The notes beneath the pieces are model-generated. The model searched no databases, was not told the DNA's origin, and was given only the letters and a program-made list of their open reading frames with translations. A DNA stretch of 64,000 bases from Musa acuminata AAA Group. Lineage: Eukaryota; Streptophyta; Magnoliopsida; Zingiberales; Musaceae. The position numbers and the translations under genes are program-made. Numbering within the stretch: the first letter of the stretch is position 1; every line of letters starts with the position of its first letter. Below, in pieces: positions 1-12,680 of the stretch. Location of the stretch: the NCBI RefSeq assembly GCF_036884655.1, contig NC_088348.1, positions 21,331,001 through 21,395,000 on the forward strand, read 5' to 3'.

Positions 1-2154
1 ATCAAGATCGTTCATTATGCTCTCTACATTTATCAAAAAGAATTCTTCAAATGAAGTGTAACTTGTCTTTTGATTTCTCAGAATTCAATGGAGTGTCATA
101 TTGATATCTTGATACTTGGAATATTTTAAAATGTGATCTTGATAAGAATGTTTCAAGTTGCTCTTTGTGCTATATCTTTTAAAATGAATCATGAGTCTTG
201 ATATCATATATTTCATAATATAGAAATAATAAGATTTCTTTACCTTATATGTCTTGTGTGATGATTGTACATCAATTTGCTTTATTATGACTTATATGAA
301 TCTTGATCATGAACTTGTTAAGAAAAATTTTAATGAACCATGAATCATGTCTTTGGTATTCACGAATTGATCCTCCTTGATATCTTTCATTGATATGATA
401 AATTATCATCTCATGATATATCGCATAATTATATCATGCTTTGCAATTGTATCATGTGATCTTTGCTGAATTTTCACATTGATATTCTTCATGACATGAT
501 TTCTTTGTATTGTTGTCTTGTATACTTCATGTGATAATATGAATACATGAAACACTTATGATATGATTTTTATGCAATTCCTTGTATTCATGAAATGTTT
601 ATCTCATCACCTAATAATTCTTCTTGATATTCCTTATGTGATGAGAAGAATACATGAAATATTCATTAATTTGTTTTGATGTATACAAATAAGAAGTTTC
701 GATCATGTATGGTAGGATGTAATTTGACAAATTTGGTACCATCATGTTGCAAAATAAATGATGATTGGGAATCATGCATTAATGATGATTGTATATTTTA
801 TGATTTGGCATGATGCATGCAATGATGAAATATTCATGAATTTGAAATGATGCATGCAATACTTATGACAATGATGTACATGATGTATTGCATATGATAT
901 GTATCATGAATGCTTTAAATGATGAATGTTTGGTATCATGATCAACATGTTGATAAATGCTTAAAAATTTTAATGTTTGAGTATCATGTATGATATACCC
1001 ATTAATGATGATTGATTTATTTTTCGGTATCGTGCATGAAAAATGAGGCTTTTGAAATTGTCTATGTTTTAATTTGAATATATAATGATGCATAAATAAA
1101 ATTGATACTTACCTTTGTCATAATCTGAAAATTAAAAAAAGGGGGTGTAAGAATTTCTAGTGTGGACATCATGAAAAGAGGCAAACTAGCTAGCTTACAC
1201 AATTCAAGATGAAAGCAAAAATTACACTCCTCTAAAGAGAAGATGCAAATGTAACACTTGCCAAATTATTTGCTTGCCTCATGTAAAACATTATCTCTTG
1301 CTAGTTTGGCATTTTGCTAGCTTGCACTTTGCAAAGAAAGCAAAAATGACATTTCTCAAAAGAGAAGAAAGAGCTTGTTATCTTGAATATCACAAGCTTG
1401 CCAAACAAAAATTACAAAAGTGCTATCTTGCCTATCTCAAGAAGCAAAACTTGCAACTTGCATATTGCAATAGGAAGTAAGAATCATAAGCTTAAACAAG
1501 AAAGCTATCCTGCATTTACTTTCGAAATTTTTGCTAGCTTGTATGTAGTAAAACTTGCATATCATAAAAATTGCTAGCTTGTAGTATAAAGAGAAGCAAA
1601 TAGTTGCTATCTCAAGAAAATTAAACATGCTAAACTTACACCTTGCAATGGAAGCAAAATTACGAGCTCAAACATTGCAAAGGAAGCAAAAATTTGCTAG
1701 CTTGCAACTTGCATATTTCAAGAAGCAAGAGTTGCCTTCTTGAACATCTCTAAATTGCTAGCTTGCAAGTTCTAAAATGTTGTAACATTGCTAGCTTGCA
1801 TGTTCTAAAAGCGCTATCTTGTATGCTATAAAACTTGCATATCTAAAACTTGATAGCTTGAATGTTCTAAGCATGATGTAACATTTGCTGAATTTTCTGG
1901 CTTCAAAACTGCATGATGATAAAACTTGATATTATGTTTTTCATGCAATAAGTTAAACTAATATTCCAAACACAAGAATAGTTGGACTTGATGACGTATT
2001 GCAAGTATTCATGATGAATATTGCAATGACTTGAATTCAGTTTGAATTCAAGATTCTATCAATATGGCATATTGATAGGGGAAGTTTGTTTAAACTCCGG
2101 GAGTTAAGGTTAACTCCATCATCAAGTAGTTATCATCATCAAAAAGGGGGAGAT
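1..2154 (+). mobile_element. 3' noncoding internal region of a Sirevirus-like copia element, ending in a polypurine tract
   Basis: AT-rich, no usable reading frame. It ends in a polypurine tract (AAAAAGGGGGAGAT, 2141-2154) directly followed by an LTR starting TGTTGAATCTC, which fixes a + orientation. From about 1190 to 1860 a short motif, GCTAGCTTGCA with variants, recurs many times. The block matches, in inverted orientation, the DNA at about 5272-7450 (for example 880-1020 against 6018-6180). The 5' part of this element lies outside the window. Confidence 0.75.
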
Positions 2155-4257
2155 TGTTGAATCTCATATTTTGATGATGAAACCACTTGATATATGTTTA
2201 TGATTTAATCTGCATTTTGAGTGACACAGGATGCTTCGATCAGGATGAGAAAATTAAAGCAGGAAAATCATGTTGTGCCGAAGGAACATGTCAGAAGATT
2301 GGACGCCGGGTCGGTGGATCGGTCGACGTATCGACAGAAGGCTTCGGGCCGTGGACTCGGGCATCGGGCCAAAAAAAGCGGGTATTGTGCCAAGGATATC
2401 GGAGTTGCGGAGTCAATTGGCCGATTGGGCAATAGGCTGTAGGAGAGGACGATGCACCGAAGAATCGGACGAAGCGTCGAGGGACTAATGACATGCCGGA
2501 CAACTTGGTTAATTGCTTAGGATTAATAGTCTCGATCGAAGTTTTGTTTTAAGTGTGCAGGATTAACTACGATAGAAGAAAGACATGCAGCAGGAGTTGC
2601 GCCGGAGTCAAGACAATGATCACGTTGGGAGTTCAAGAGTTCAACGAAAGTTCGGACAGTCGTCGAAGGTTCTACGGGAACAAATCCGAGAAGTCCATGA
2701 GCTTGCCAAAGAAGCTCATCGGAACTCGCCAAGTGGATCGTCGCAAGTCCAGGAGTTTGCCGGACGTCTGTAGGAGCATCACCGAGGGTTCATCGGATGA
2801 TCGACGGAAGTTCGCCGGAAACTCGCCGAAAGAAGCGACTAACGCACCGGAGAAAGTTGCAGTAAATGTCTTAGGGAATATCGTAGTTAGCACAATGATT
2901 AAGTTGGAAATGGGAGGTGATCCCATTAACTTAATCTTGGGGCAATTGGGCCCTTGAAATACCCAAATTGGGCTGAATGGATCAACCCATTCGGACCCTG
3001 ATTTCTGCCAGGCGGTTGAACCGCCCAAGGCAGGAGGTTGCACCACCTGGGCTCAGTCTCTGAGCGAGACTAGGAGATGCAACAGCTCTAGCCAAGCGGT
3101 GGCACCGCCTGGGCTCAGTCTCCGAGCGAGACTGGGCGGTGCAACCTCCCCTGATAGGAGGTGGCACCGCCTGGGCTCGGTCTCCGAGCACTGGTTGAGC
3201 GGTGCAACCGCCTCAGTCAGAAGGTTGCACAGCTTGAGCTCTATCTTCGAGCTCTGGCAGGAGGTGCAACTGCCCCTGACAGGAGGTTGCACCACCCAGA
3301 GGCTCAGTCTTCGAGCTCTACCAAGCGGTGCAACCGCTCCAGTCAGGAGGTGCAACTGCCTGATCCCGGAATACCGGTAATTGACAGTTTTGAGCTCCAA
3401 ATTTGAACTAGGTTGGGGCCTATAAATGCCCCACCCATTCAGCACTGAAACAGCAATCAACTAACACGGAAATCCTGATCTTGTTCTGGGATTTTTAGAG
3501 CTCAAAATTGTTGTAAAGGCCAAAAGTTCTTCTCCCTCTTTTCTTCCAAGTTCTAAGCTTTAAAGAGAGGAGAGAAAATTCTGTAAGGGTTGTCTCCTAA
3601 GCCCGTCAAAAGGAGTGAAACTGTAAAAGGGTGGTTGGCCTTCGCATATTGAAGGAAGGCCTCTAGTTGACGTCGGTGACCTCATCGGTGGAGGAAGCCA
3701 AAAGTGGAGTACGTCAAGATTGACCGAACCACTCTAAATCTCGGTTTGCATTTACTTTGAGCATATTATCTTTACTGCAAACCTCCTCTAAAGCTTACTG
3801 CTTTCTGCGCATATACGATCGGGTTTCAAGCTTTGCACTTTCCGAATCAGCGTTTAGACGTAAATCTATTTTTTCGTACGATCATCATATTTCAGTTTGC
3901 GTTTACGTTTTGATTTTTATCTTAACTGCAAACTGCCTTTATATCCTTGCTTAAGCTGCATCTCACCTAATCAAGTGATTTACGAATCAGCATTTAGACG
4001 TAAATCAGTTTCTTCGTACGAACGTCATATTTCAGTTTGCGCTTATATTCTGGTTTTCATCCTAACTGCAAACTACCTTCATAGATTTACTTTAACGTCA
4101 TCTCACTTGACCTTAAGTTAAAGTAATCTTAGAATCTGCTTTCACACCAAAATTGTTTTTATCGTTCGAACATTTTTTTATCGTCGAAAGATTTCCGCTA
4201 CACTAATTCAAACCCCCCCCCCCCCCCCCCCCCCTCTTAGTGCTCTTGATCCTAACA
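2155..4257 (+). repeat. Copia LTR, + orientation, with palindrome array
   Basis: It starts TGTTGAATCTC after the polypurine tract and ends CTTGATCCTAACA, the same termini as the LTRs of the better preserved copia element at 27-35.7 kb. It holds an array of GCGGTGCAACCGCC-like palindromes (about 3000-3365), a TATA box in GGGGCCTATAAATG (about 3417-3430) and a run of 24 C just before the end (about 4212-4235). The short open frames inside it are by-products of the repeats. Confidence 0.85.
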
Positions 4258-5271
4258 GAGCTCAGTCTTCGAGCTCTGGCAGGAGGTGCAACCACCCTTG
4301 ATAGGAGGTGGCATAGCCCAGTGGCTCAGTCTTCGAGCTCTGCCAGGCGGTGCAACCGGTCCAGTCAGGAGGTGCAACCGCCTGATCCCGGAATTTCGGT
4401 AATTGACAGTTTTGAGCTCCAAATTTGAACTGGGTTGGGGCCTATAAATACCCCACCCATTCAGCACTGAAAGGGTATCAACTTACACTGAAATCTTGAT
4501 CTTTTTCTATGATTCTTAGAGCTCAAAATTGTTGTAAAGGTCAAAAGTTCTTCTCCCTCTTTTCTTCCAAGTTCTGTGTTGTAAAGAAAAGAGAGAAAAT
4601 TCTGTAAGGGTTGTCTCCTAAGCCCGTCAAAATGTGTGAAACTGTAAAAGGGTGGTTGGCCTTCGCCTATTGAAGGAAGGCCTCTAGTTGACGTCGGTAA
4701 CCTCGTCGGTGGAGGAAGCCAAAATTGGAGTAGGTCAAGATTGACCGAACCACTCTAAATCTCGGTTTGCATTTACTTTGAGCATATTATCTTTACTGCA
4801 AACCTCCTCTAAAGCTTACTGCTTTCTGCGCATATACGATCGGGTTTCAAGCTTTGCACTTTCCGAATCAACGTTTAGACGTAAATCTATTTTTTCGTAC
4901 GATCATCATATTTTAGTTTGCGTTTACGTTTTGATTTCTATCATAACTGCAAACTGCCTTTATATCCTTGCTTAAACTGCATCTCGCCTAATCAAGTGAT
5001 TTACGAATCAGCATTTAGACATAAATTAGTTTCTTCGTACGAACGTCATATTTCAGTTTGCACTTATATTCTGGTTTTCATCATAACTGCAAATTGCCAT
5101 CATAGATTGACTTTAACGTTATCTCACTTGATCTTAAGTTAAAGTAACCTTAGAATCGACTTTCACACCGAAATCGTTTTTATCGTTCGAACGTTTTTTT
5201 ATCGTTGAAAGATTTCCGCTGCACTAATTCACTCCCCCCCCCCCCCCCTCTTAGTGCTCTTGATCCTAACA
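4258..5271 (+). repeat. Partial second LTR copy in direct tandem
   Basis: It begins in mid-LTR (GAGCTCAGTCTTCGAGC) and repeats about 3236-4257 to the same terminus CTTGATCCTAACA, including TATA box, leader and C-run (here shorter). The first kilobase of a normal LTR is missing. Direct duplication with an offset of about 1022 bp suggests unequal recombination within the LTR rather than a new insertion. Confidence 0.8.
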
Positions 5272-7554
5272 ACTCCCACTATCAATATGCTATATTGATA
5301 GAGACTCTTGGATTCAAAAATCCAAGCAACATGTTATCATAAACTTATGCATAATATCATACTTCTCCCCCTTTGTCATCAACAAAAAGGAGAAGTGCAA
5401 TTCTCATGTGTTTAGAAGTACAAGTTCAAGTCATTGCATATTAAACATAATTTTCAATTTGATCATTATGCAAGATAGCAACAATTAAATATGTACAAAT
5501 TTAGCATGTTTGCTTTTCTTGAGATAGCAACTTTTTGCTTCTCTTTATATTACAAGCTAGCAATTTTTACGATATTCAAGAAAGCTACTCTTGCTTCTTG
5601 AAATATGCAAGTTTGTAAATTTTGCTAGGTGTGCAAGTTTAGCATGTTTTGCTTCTTGAGTTAGGCAAGATAATAATTTTTGGTGATGTTCAAGATAGCA
5701 ATTTTTGCCTCTTCTTGAAATGTGTAACTTAGCACACATTGCTTCTCTGAGATTTGCAAGATAGCACTTTTGCTTCTTCTTGAAGTATATAAGCTAGCTA
5801 GCAAGCTAGCAAAATTTGCTCCCCCTATGTCATTGTCAAATAGAAGGGAATAACAATACAATAGTGTAATTCATTTCCCTTTACTATAATCTTCAAATCA
5901 TGACAAGGGTAAAGTATCAACCTTATTTCAATATGTTTGTGCATCATTATAGCCTCAATTTACAACATGCACAATTTTAAAACTTTACATTTCATTTTTC
6001 ATGCACGATACCTAAATATAAATCAATCATCATTATGAGAATATCATACATGATACTAAAACATTAAAATTTTTAAGCATTTATCAATATTTTGATCATG
6101 ATACCAAACATTCATCATTTAGAGCATTCATGATACACATTATATGCAATACATCACATACATCATTATAGAAAGCATAAGTATTGTATGCATCATTCCA
6201 AATCATAAATATTTTAAATCATGATGATATCAAAATGTTAAATTACGTCATACCATACATGATCATAATTTTTCATTTGTATGCATCAAAATAATATCAA
6301 GAGTATTTCATGCATAATTTCATATCATCACATGAAAAATATCAAGAGAATTTTGGTGATGAGATACACAAATAAAGACAAATTGTAAAAATCAAGAGAC
6401 ATATTATGATTCTTTTTTAATAACTCAATTACGAAAAGAAAGAATCATAGTAAACAATCTTGATTTGTAAAAAGAATTCTCAAATTATAATTCTAAGAAA
6501 TCAAGAGACACCATGTTTCATTTTAACAAATCTCCTCTTAAATAAAATGATGAAAAAGAAATCTTAGGAGATCATTAAAAATCTTGATTCATAAGTTATA
6601 ATCAATTCATAAATACCGAAAGAACATTCATGATTCATTTGGATAATTTTTCTCTTTCGTAAATGATAAAAGGAAGCATAGGAGATCAAAATTCAAGATC
6701 TTGATTTATTGAAAAATTTCAAGTTATAAATCTCAAAAATATCAAGATAAACTCATTCAAATTCAAATCATCAAATCAAAATGATTTTCAAAAGATTCAC
6801 AAAAGCATAATATACATGGATTCATTAATATTTTATAAAAAAAAAATCAATAGAGATGGAAAATGTATTCCCCCTTTTTTATGTATTTCATTTTAAGTGA
6901 TTGATTTCATATAAACATGCTCAAGTTTTTTTTTTTTTTGTGGAAACCATATATTATAGTTTAAAATCGAAAGAGCAAATATCATCATTGAAATCATCAA
7001 GATCAAATCATCGTCATGCTTAATTAAATATAAAATCATCAAGCAAGATACTTACATTATTTCATATAAGTAAGCCTTTTTCATTTGTATCAAATCAAAA
7101 CATGCATCATTTTTAAAATAAAAAAAACCACTTTCATTATGGTAAAAATCGATAGTCCATAAATTGCAAGAATCATCATGTATAATTTTAGAAAGATAAA
7201 CTTATTAAACATGGTTTCATTGAACATAAGACATCAAAATCAAAAAACAATATGGAAATCAACATGATACACATTATTACTTCTTAAATTAATTTTGTTA
7301 TGTGTACAAGCATTAGATTTATATCTAACATTATATTACATTATTACATCCTTAAAATATCAAGCATAATTTCATAAGATATTTTTAATCAAAATAATTT
7401 TGTTTATCATAAACATGCAGTTTTTATGATTATTTTCAAAATTACTAGAATGATAAGCATGATTCCTAATTTTTTATATTTTTTATTATATTATTAAATA
7501 TGTAATTTTCAAGAAAAATAATTAAACTAAATTAAAAATAACTCATTAAAATCA
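5272..7554 (-). mobile_element. 3' noncoding internal region of a copia element, - orientation
   Basis: AT-rich, no genes. Read on the - strand it carries the conserved block CTTTTTGTTGATGACAAAGGGGGAGAAG (around 5363-5393), a second polypurine-like motif typical of Sireviruses. It is the inverted partner of 1-2154. At 5271/5272 it abuts an LTR of opposite polarity without its own terminal polypurine tract, so the join is a rearrangement and not a normal element end. Confidence 0.7.
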
Positions 7555-8520
7555 TCATGTAATTTCGAAATAAATTAAGGGCATTTTGATTACCTCATCG
7601 TCGAAAACCGATAAGGCGTAGTTTGTCACCTCGCCTTTGTTGGATTGTCCTTCATCTTCGAATGAGCTCGTTTTGTTCAAGATTGCTTCCTTCTTCTTGT
7701 ATTCATAGTAAGTAATTGTATTCTTTTTAAGTTTATTTTTATTCTTTAATTTTTGTTTCATGAACTTTTAAATTTCATAGTGATGAGTTCAAGTTCACCA
7801 TCACTTGAGCTTATGCTCGAGGGGTCTTCAATTGTTCTAACTCTAAAATCCTTCCTATTCTTTGGAAGGTGGTTTTCATATTCGTCAAGTCCCACATTAG
7901 TCATTTCGTAGGTCATTAAAGACCCGATAAGTTCATCAATCAAAAAAGTATTCAAATTTTTTTATTCTTGAATAGTCGTTACTTTCAAATTCTAATTTTT
8001 AGAAAGTGATCATAAAACTTTACTAACAAGTTCAAAATTTGAAAAGTTTTACCAAGAGCTTTTAAACCATTGACAACATCCGTAAAACGGGTATATATGT
8101 CAACAACGATTTCACTTGGTTTCATTCGAAAAAGTTTAAAATCATGCATTAAAAATTTGATTTTTGAATCTTTAACTTTGCTAGTACCTTCATATGTGAT
8201 TTCAAGAGTATGCCAAATATCGTGCATAGTTTCGTAAATAGAAATATGATTAAATTTATTTTTTGTCTAAGGTGTAAAATAAAGCATTCGTAACCTTTGC
8301 ATTTAGAGAAAAAGTCTCTTCTCCAAATCATTCCAATGGTTCATTGGAAGAGAAGACCTTTGAAAACCAAATTCGACTATGTGCCATAAATTGAGATTCA
8401 ATGAAAGCAAGAAAACTCTCATTCGAGTTTTCCAATAAGTGTAATCCGTCTCATTGAAAAATGGAGGACAAATGAGAGAAAGTCCCTCTTGAAAGCCGAA
8501 AAGAGTCATTTCTCTTGGGT
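7555..8520 (-). pseudogene. Copia gag relic, unit 1
   Basis: Broken frames on the - strand carry the conserved copia gag (UBN2/DUF4219-type) signature. This includes the N-terminal segment with DYTYWKTRMRVFLLS near 8440, the HTLEITYEGTSKVKDSK segment near 8200, the FTDVVNGLKALGK segment near 8060, and the LIGSLMTYEM segment near 7920. Stops and frameshifts separate these pieces. A tRNA-iMet type primer binding site (GGTATCAAAGC on the - strand, degenerate) and LTR follow at about 8545-8560, so the order LTR-PBS-gag is normal. No protein is expected. Confidence 0.8.
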
Positions 8521-8559
8521 GTTAAACTAAATGAGAAATAACGAGGCTTTGATACCAAT

Positions 8560-10110
8560 TGTTAGGAACAGGGGCCGGCACTAAGAGGGGGGTGAATTAG
8601 TGCAACAGTAAAATCATGTCTTTAAAAACCTTCGTACGATTAAAACTGGTTTCATAAAGATGTTAACTTGAAATTGTATGGAAACATAATGAAGGAGGAA
8701 TTCAGTTTGCAGTAAAGATAAATAACAAGTAAATGCAAACCAAATTTTACAATGGTTCGGTCGTCGTGACCTACATCCACTTTGTCGATTCCACTTCCGT
8801 CGAGGCCACCGGCATCCACTATCGATCTTCCTTTAATAGGTGAAGATCAACTTCCTTCTTACACCTCTCTTCTCCTTTTACCGGGTTTCGGAAACAATTC
8901 TTACAAGCACACACTCCTCATAAACAAAATTCTAAACTTAGACTATAGGAGGGGATTTCTCTAGTGATTGCAATAGCGTTTTCTCACTTTTAAATACTAT
9001 GTGTTTGTATATGTTAACCAAGGATAAGAGGGGTGTTTATAGGCCTCAAGTTGATTCAAACTTAGAGCTTAAAAACATCTCATCCCTAGTTTACTAGGTT
9101 CGGGCAGTACTACCGCCTGTGTTGGGTGGTACCACTGCCCGTGTCAGTCTGACACTGACACTACGCTGAGCGATACCACCACCTGACACTGGGTAGTACC
9201 ACCACCCAGACTGACAGTACCACCACCTGTAGCCACTCAGAGGCTGTGTCTAGGTAGTACCACTACCTAACACAGTCTCGAAGACTATGCCACGACGGTG
9301 TTACATCTTGGGGCATTGTTTGGGCCTTTTCATTGGGCCCAACATAGTTCTTACATGGGCCTAACTAGCCCCTAATTGGATTAGCCCAAATCTAATCCCA
9401 ATTATATGCTAACTATGAATTCTAAGACATTTCCTAAGCTAAACAAGTTTGTAAGTCTAGTTTCTTCCAGCGAGCTTCCGGCGATCTTTCAATGATCTCT
9501 CGGCAATGTTCCAGCGGACTCCCGGCAAGCTCCTGGACTTCACGATGATCTTCTTGGTTAGTTTCGACAAGCTTCTCTGGCAAGCTCCAAGACTTCTCGG
9601 TTGGTTCCTGCAAAACTTCCGACGAACGTCCGGACTTCCGATGAACTCTTAAACTCCCAACAAAATCCTGTTCTTGACTCCAGGACTTCATTTTGCTTTA
9701 TTCCTTGCTATCATAGTTAATCCTGCACATATAAAAAGATACTTCAATCTAGACAATTAATACTAAGCATTAATCATGTTGTCCAGCATGTCATTGGTCC
9801 CTCGACGCTTCGTCCGATTCTTCGGCGCATCGTTCTCTCTTGCGGTCTATTGCCCAATCGGCCAGTTGACTCTATAACTCCAATATCCTTAGCACAATAT
9901 CTGCTTTTCTTGGCCCGAAGCCTTCTGTCGATACGTCGAACGATCCACCGGCTCGACGTCCAATCTTCTAACATGTTTTCCCCTGGCCCAACATGATTCT
10001 TCCTGCTTTAATTGTCTTATCTTGATCGAAGCATCCTGCATCACTCAAAATATAGATTAAATTATAAATACTTATTGATTAGTTTTATCATCAAAATCCG
10101 AGATTCAACA
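8560..10110 (-). repeat. Copia LTR a of a tandem array
   Basis: On the + strand it starts TGTTAGGAACAGG and ends GAGATTCAACA. It contains TACCACC-type palindromes (about 9100-9290) instead of the TGCAACC type seen at 3 kb. The LTR TATA box reads GTTTATAGGCC on the + strand (about 9035-9045). It shares its overall plan with the LTRs at 11104 and 13670. Confidence 0.85.
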
Positions 10111-11103
10111 CAACTCATGAAAAGCATTATGTAATTTTGAAATAAATTAAAGGAGTTTCATTTGAGTTGTTTACCTCATTATTGAATGCCATTAAGGCAT
10201 AGTTTACCACCTTGCGTTTGTTGATTTTCTTCTTGCCTTCGGATGAGCTCAATTTGTCCAAAGTCGCCTTCTTCTTCTTTTTAAGTTCATTTTTAATTTT
10301 TGATTCTTGTCTTAAGAATTTCATGAGGAGTTCAAGTTCACCATCACTTGAGCTTATGCTCGAGTGGTCTTCAATTGTTCTAAGTTTGAAATCTTTCTTG
10401 TTCTTTGGAAGGTGGTTCTCAAGTTTTTTACATGCATTGCACATTATTTCATAGGTCAACAAAGACCCTATAAGTTCTTCAATTGGAAAATGGTTCAAGT
10501 TCTTTGATTCTTATATTGTCATTATTTTCAAATCCCAATTTTTAGAAAGTGATCGTAAAATCTTATTAACGAGTTCAAAATCCGAAGAACTTCTACCAAG
10601 TGCTTTTAAACCATTGACGACATCCGTAAAACGGGTGTACATATCAACAATGGTTTCACTTTGTTTCATTCGAAAAAGTTCAAAATCATGCATTAAAAAG
10701 TTGATTTTTGAATCTTTAACTTTACTAGTACCTTCATGTGTGATTTTAAGAGTATGCCAAATATCGTGCGTAGTTTCGCAAATAGAAACACGATTAAATT
10801 TATTTTTTATCTAAGGTGCAAAACAAGGCATTCATACCTTTGCATTTAGAGAAAAAGTCATCTTCTCCAAATCATTCCAATGGTTCATCGGAAGAGAAGA
10901 CCTTTGAAAACCAAATTCGACTATGTGCCATAAATTGAGATTCAATAAAAGCAAGAAAGTTCTCATTCGAGTTTTCCAATAAGTGTAGTCCGTCCCATTG
11001 AAAAAGAGAGGACGAATGAGAGAAAGTCCCTCTTAAAAGCCGAAAAAAATCATTTCTCTTGGGTGTTAAACCAAATGAGAAATAACGAGGCTCTGATACC
11101 GAT
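10111..11103 (-). pseudogene. Copia gag relic, unit 2, between two LTRs
   Basis: About 1 kb between LTR a and LTR b, reading on the - strand from the primer binding site (GGTATCAGAGC, about 11090-11100) through broken gag frames. It is cut at CAACTCATGAAAAGCATTATG next to LTR a. The same cut point recurs in unit 3, which shows that the units were copied as a block. Gag segments recognisable are HDFELFRMKQSETIVDMYTR (about 10640-10700) and the acidic NHFPIEELIGSLLTYE region (10450-10500). Confidence 0.8.
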
Positions 11104-12680
11104 TGTTAGGAACAGGGGTTGGCACTAAGAGGGGGGGTGAATTAGTACAGTGGTAAAATCACGTCTTCAAAAACCTTCGTACGATTAAAACCGGCTTCGT
11201 AAATATGTTAACTTGAAATTGTATGGAAATGCAATGAAGGAGGAATTCAGTTTGCAATAAAGATAAATAGCAAGAAGTAAATGCGAATCATATTTTAGAG
11301 TGGTTTGGTCATCGTGACCTACATCCACTTCGTTGATTCCTCTTCCGTCGAGGCCGTCAGCATCCACTATCGATCTTCCTTTAATAGGTGAAGATCAATC
11401 TCCTTCTTACACCTCTCTTCTCCTTTTACCGGGTTTCGGAGAACTCTTACAAGCACACACTCCTCCTAAATAGAATTCTAAACTTAGATAATAGGAGGGT
11501 ATTTCTCTAGTGATTGCAATAGTGTTTTCTCACTTTTAAATACTCTATGCTTGTATATGTTAACCAAGGATAAGAAGGATATTTATAGGCCTTAAGTTGA
11601 TTCAAACTTAGAGCCTAAAAACATCTCATCCCTGGTTTCCTAGGTCCGGGCGGTACCACCACTTGTGTTAGGCGGTACCATCACCAGTGTCAGTTAGTCT
11701 GACACTAACACTGTGCTGGGTGGTACCATCGCCTGACACTGGGCACTACCATCACCCAGACTGATGGTACCACCACCTGCAGCCTCTCAGAGGCTGTGTC
11801 TGGGCAGTACCACCGCCTGACATAGTCTCAGAGACTATGCCACGACGGTGTTACCTCTTGGGGCATTATTTGGGCCTTTTCATTTGGCCCGACCTAGTTC
11901 TTACATGGGCCCAACTAGCCCCAAATTGGGTTGGCCCAAATCCAATCCCAATTACATGCTAACTACGAATTCTAAGACATTTCCTAAGCTAAATAAGTTC
12001 ATAAGTCTAGTTTCTTCCAGCGAGCTTCCGACGATATTCCGATGATCTCTCGGCAATATTCCAGCGGACTCCCAACAAGCTCCTAGACTTCACGATGATC
12101 TTCTTGGTGAGTTTTGATGAGCTTCTCTCGCAAGCTCTAAGACTTCTCGGTTGGTTCCTACAGAACTTTCGATGAACGTCGGGACTTCCGACGAACTCTC
12201 GAACTCCCAACAAAATTACGTTCTTGACTCCGGGACTTCATTTTGCTTTATGCCTTGCTATCGTAGTTAATCCTGTATATGTAAAAAGATACTTCAATCT
12301 AGACAATTAATACTAAGCATTAATCATATTGTCCGGCATGTCATTGGTCCCTCAACGCTTCGTCCGATTCTTCGGCGCATCATCCTCTCTTGTAGCCTAT
12401 TGTCCAATCGGCCAGTTGACTCTACAACTCTAATATCCTTGGCGCAATATCCGCTCTTCTTGGCCCGATACCCGAATCCATGGCCCGAAGCCTTTTGTCG
12501 ATACATCGACCAATTCACCGACTCGACGTCCAATCTTCTGATATGTTTTCTCCCGGCCTAACATGATTCTTCCTGCTTTAATTGTCTTATCCTGATCGAA
12601 GCATCCTGCATCACTCAAAACGTAGATTAAATCATAAATACTCATCAATTAGTTTCATCATCAAAATCTGAGATTCAATA
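11104..12680 (-). repeat. Copia LTR b of the tandem array
   Basis: Starts TGTTAGGAACAGGGG on the + strand and ends GAGATTCAATA (terminal CA mutated to TA). It holds the TACCACC-type palindrome block (about 11650-11830) and a TATA box in the - strand sense (TTTATAGGCC, about 11581-11590). It lies 2544 bp after LTR a. Confidence 0.85.

Noticed and set aside
1190..1860. Possible CRISPR-like array of GCTAGCTTGCA repeats
   Set aside because: Repeats are short, irregularly spaced and diverged, in a plant retrotransposon.
2187..3460. Several 60-135-codon frames in the LTR
   Set aside because: Repeat-driven frames on both strands across palindromes; they recur in every LTR of the family.
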